Below are positions 63,986 through 64,000 of a stretch of 64,000 nt of DNA, piece by piece. The notes under the pieces are model-generated. The model had not been told where the DNA came from and searched no databases. It saw only the letters and a list, made by a program, of their open reading frames with translations. The position numbers and the translations under genes are program-made. This DNA comes from Mycobacterium sp. (GTDB lineage Bacteria; Actinomycetota; Actinomycetes; Mycobacteriales; Mycobacteriaceae): positions 1-64,000 of the forward strand of contig JAGYKK010000016.1 of assembly GCA_018401645.1 (NCBI GenBank), in the 5' to 3' direction. The stretch's first letter is position 1. Each line of letters opens with the position of its first letter.

Positions 63986-64000
63986 CCGCCCGCACCGGCG

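Overview
The window is high-GC DNA from a mycobacterium, most likely Mycolicibacterium or a related rapid grower. The evidence is a set of lineage-typical families: two tandem MspA-type porins, a WS/DGAT acyltransferase, DUF732 and CDGP-like secreted proteins, a TcrX/TcrY-type two-component system, an MgtA-type mannosyltransferase, a glycine-rich PGRS-like protein, and several VapBC/TacAT-type toxin-antitoxin loci. No rRNA, tRNA, CRISPR array or complete insertion sequence was recognised. More than fifteen otherwise normal genes are interrupted by single-base reading-frame changes, mostly in very GC-rich stretches. Some are housekeeping-type genes (UDP-glucose dehydrogenase, tcrX), so I read most of the breaks as sequence error rather than decay.

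Layout. 0-10 kb: membrane protein, DUF732 protein, large secreted alpha/beta hydrolase, tcrXY, small secreted proteins, an acyl-CoA dehydrogenase. 10-15 kb: a von Willebrand A (vWA) protein with a conserved leader, divergent from a Clp-fold SDH-type protease cassette that includes two very small genes; then a CDGP-like protein, a metallophosphatase and a lipoprotein. 15-24 kb: four toxin-antitoxin-type loci or remnants, a TetR/SDR divergon, a PGRP amidase, a GIY-YIG protein and a NadR-type P-loop protein. 24-27 kb: a broken NrtR-like Nudix regulator divergent from a three-gene operon (sensor plus helix-turn-helix protein, dual-specificity phosphatase, macro/PARG-like protein). 27-35 kb: envelope and secreted proteins, including an unusual protein joining an EEP-nuclease domain to a PI-PLC domain. 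35-46 kb: metabolic enzymes, a paralogue of the 24-kb sensor protein, WS/DGAT, a low-GC TerC gene and an erythrin-VIT transporter. 46-49 kb: a second vWA gene followed by ADP-ribosylglycohydrolase and NMN-adenylyltransferase-like genes. 49-57 kb: P450, UDP-glucose dehydrogenase, mgtA, pyruvate-kinase-like and corA. 57-64 kb: small secreted proteins, porins, the PGRS-like protein and a ParB-like lipoprotein.

How the genes may work together. The most notable theme is a scattered set of genes related to NAD and ADP-ribose chemistry: NrtR-like regulator, macro/PARG-like protein, phosphatase, ADP-ribosylglycohydrolase, NMN adenylyltransferase, and a NadR-type P-loop protein. These are linked by paralogues: two vWA proteins that share promoter, leader hairpin and 3' hairpin, and two sensor-HTH proteins. 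A second theme is a family of six 28-bp palindromes of the type AACTTGATATC...GATATCAAGTT in intergenic DNA, with a partly conserved tail always on the same strand. Neither theme matches a system I know by name.
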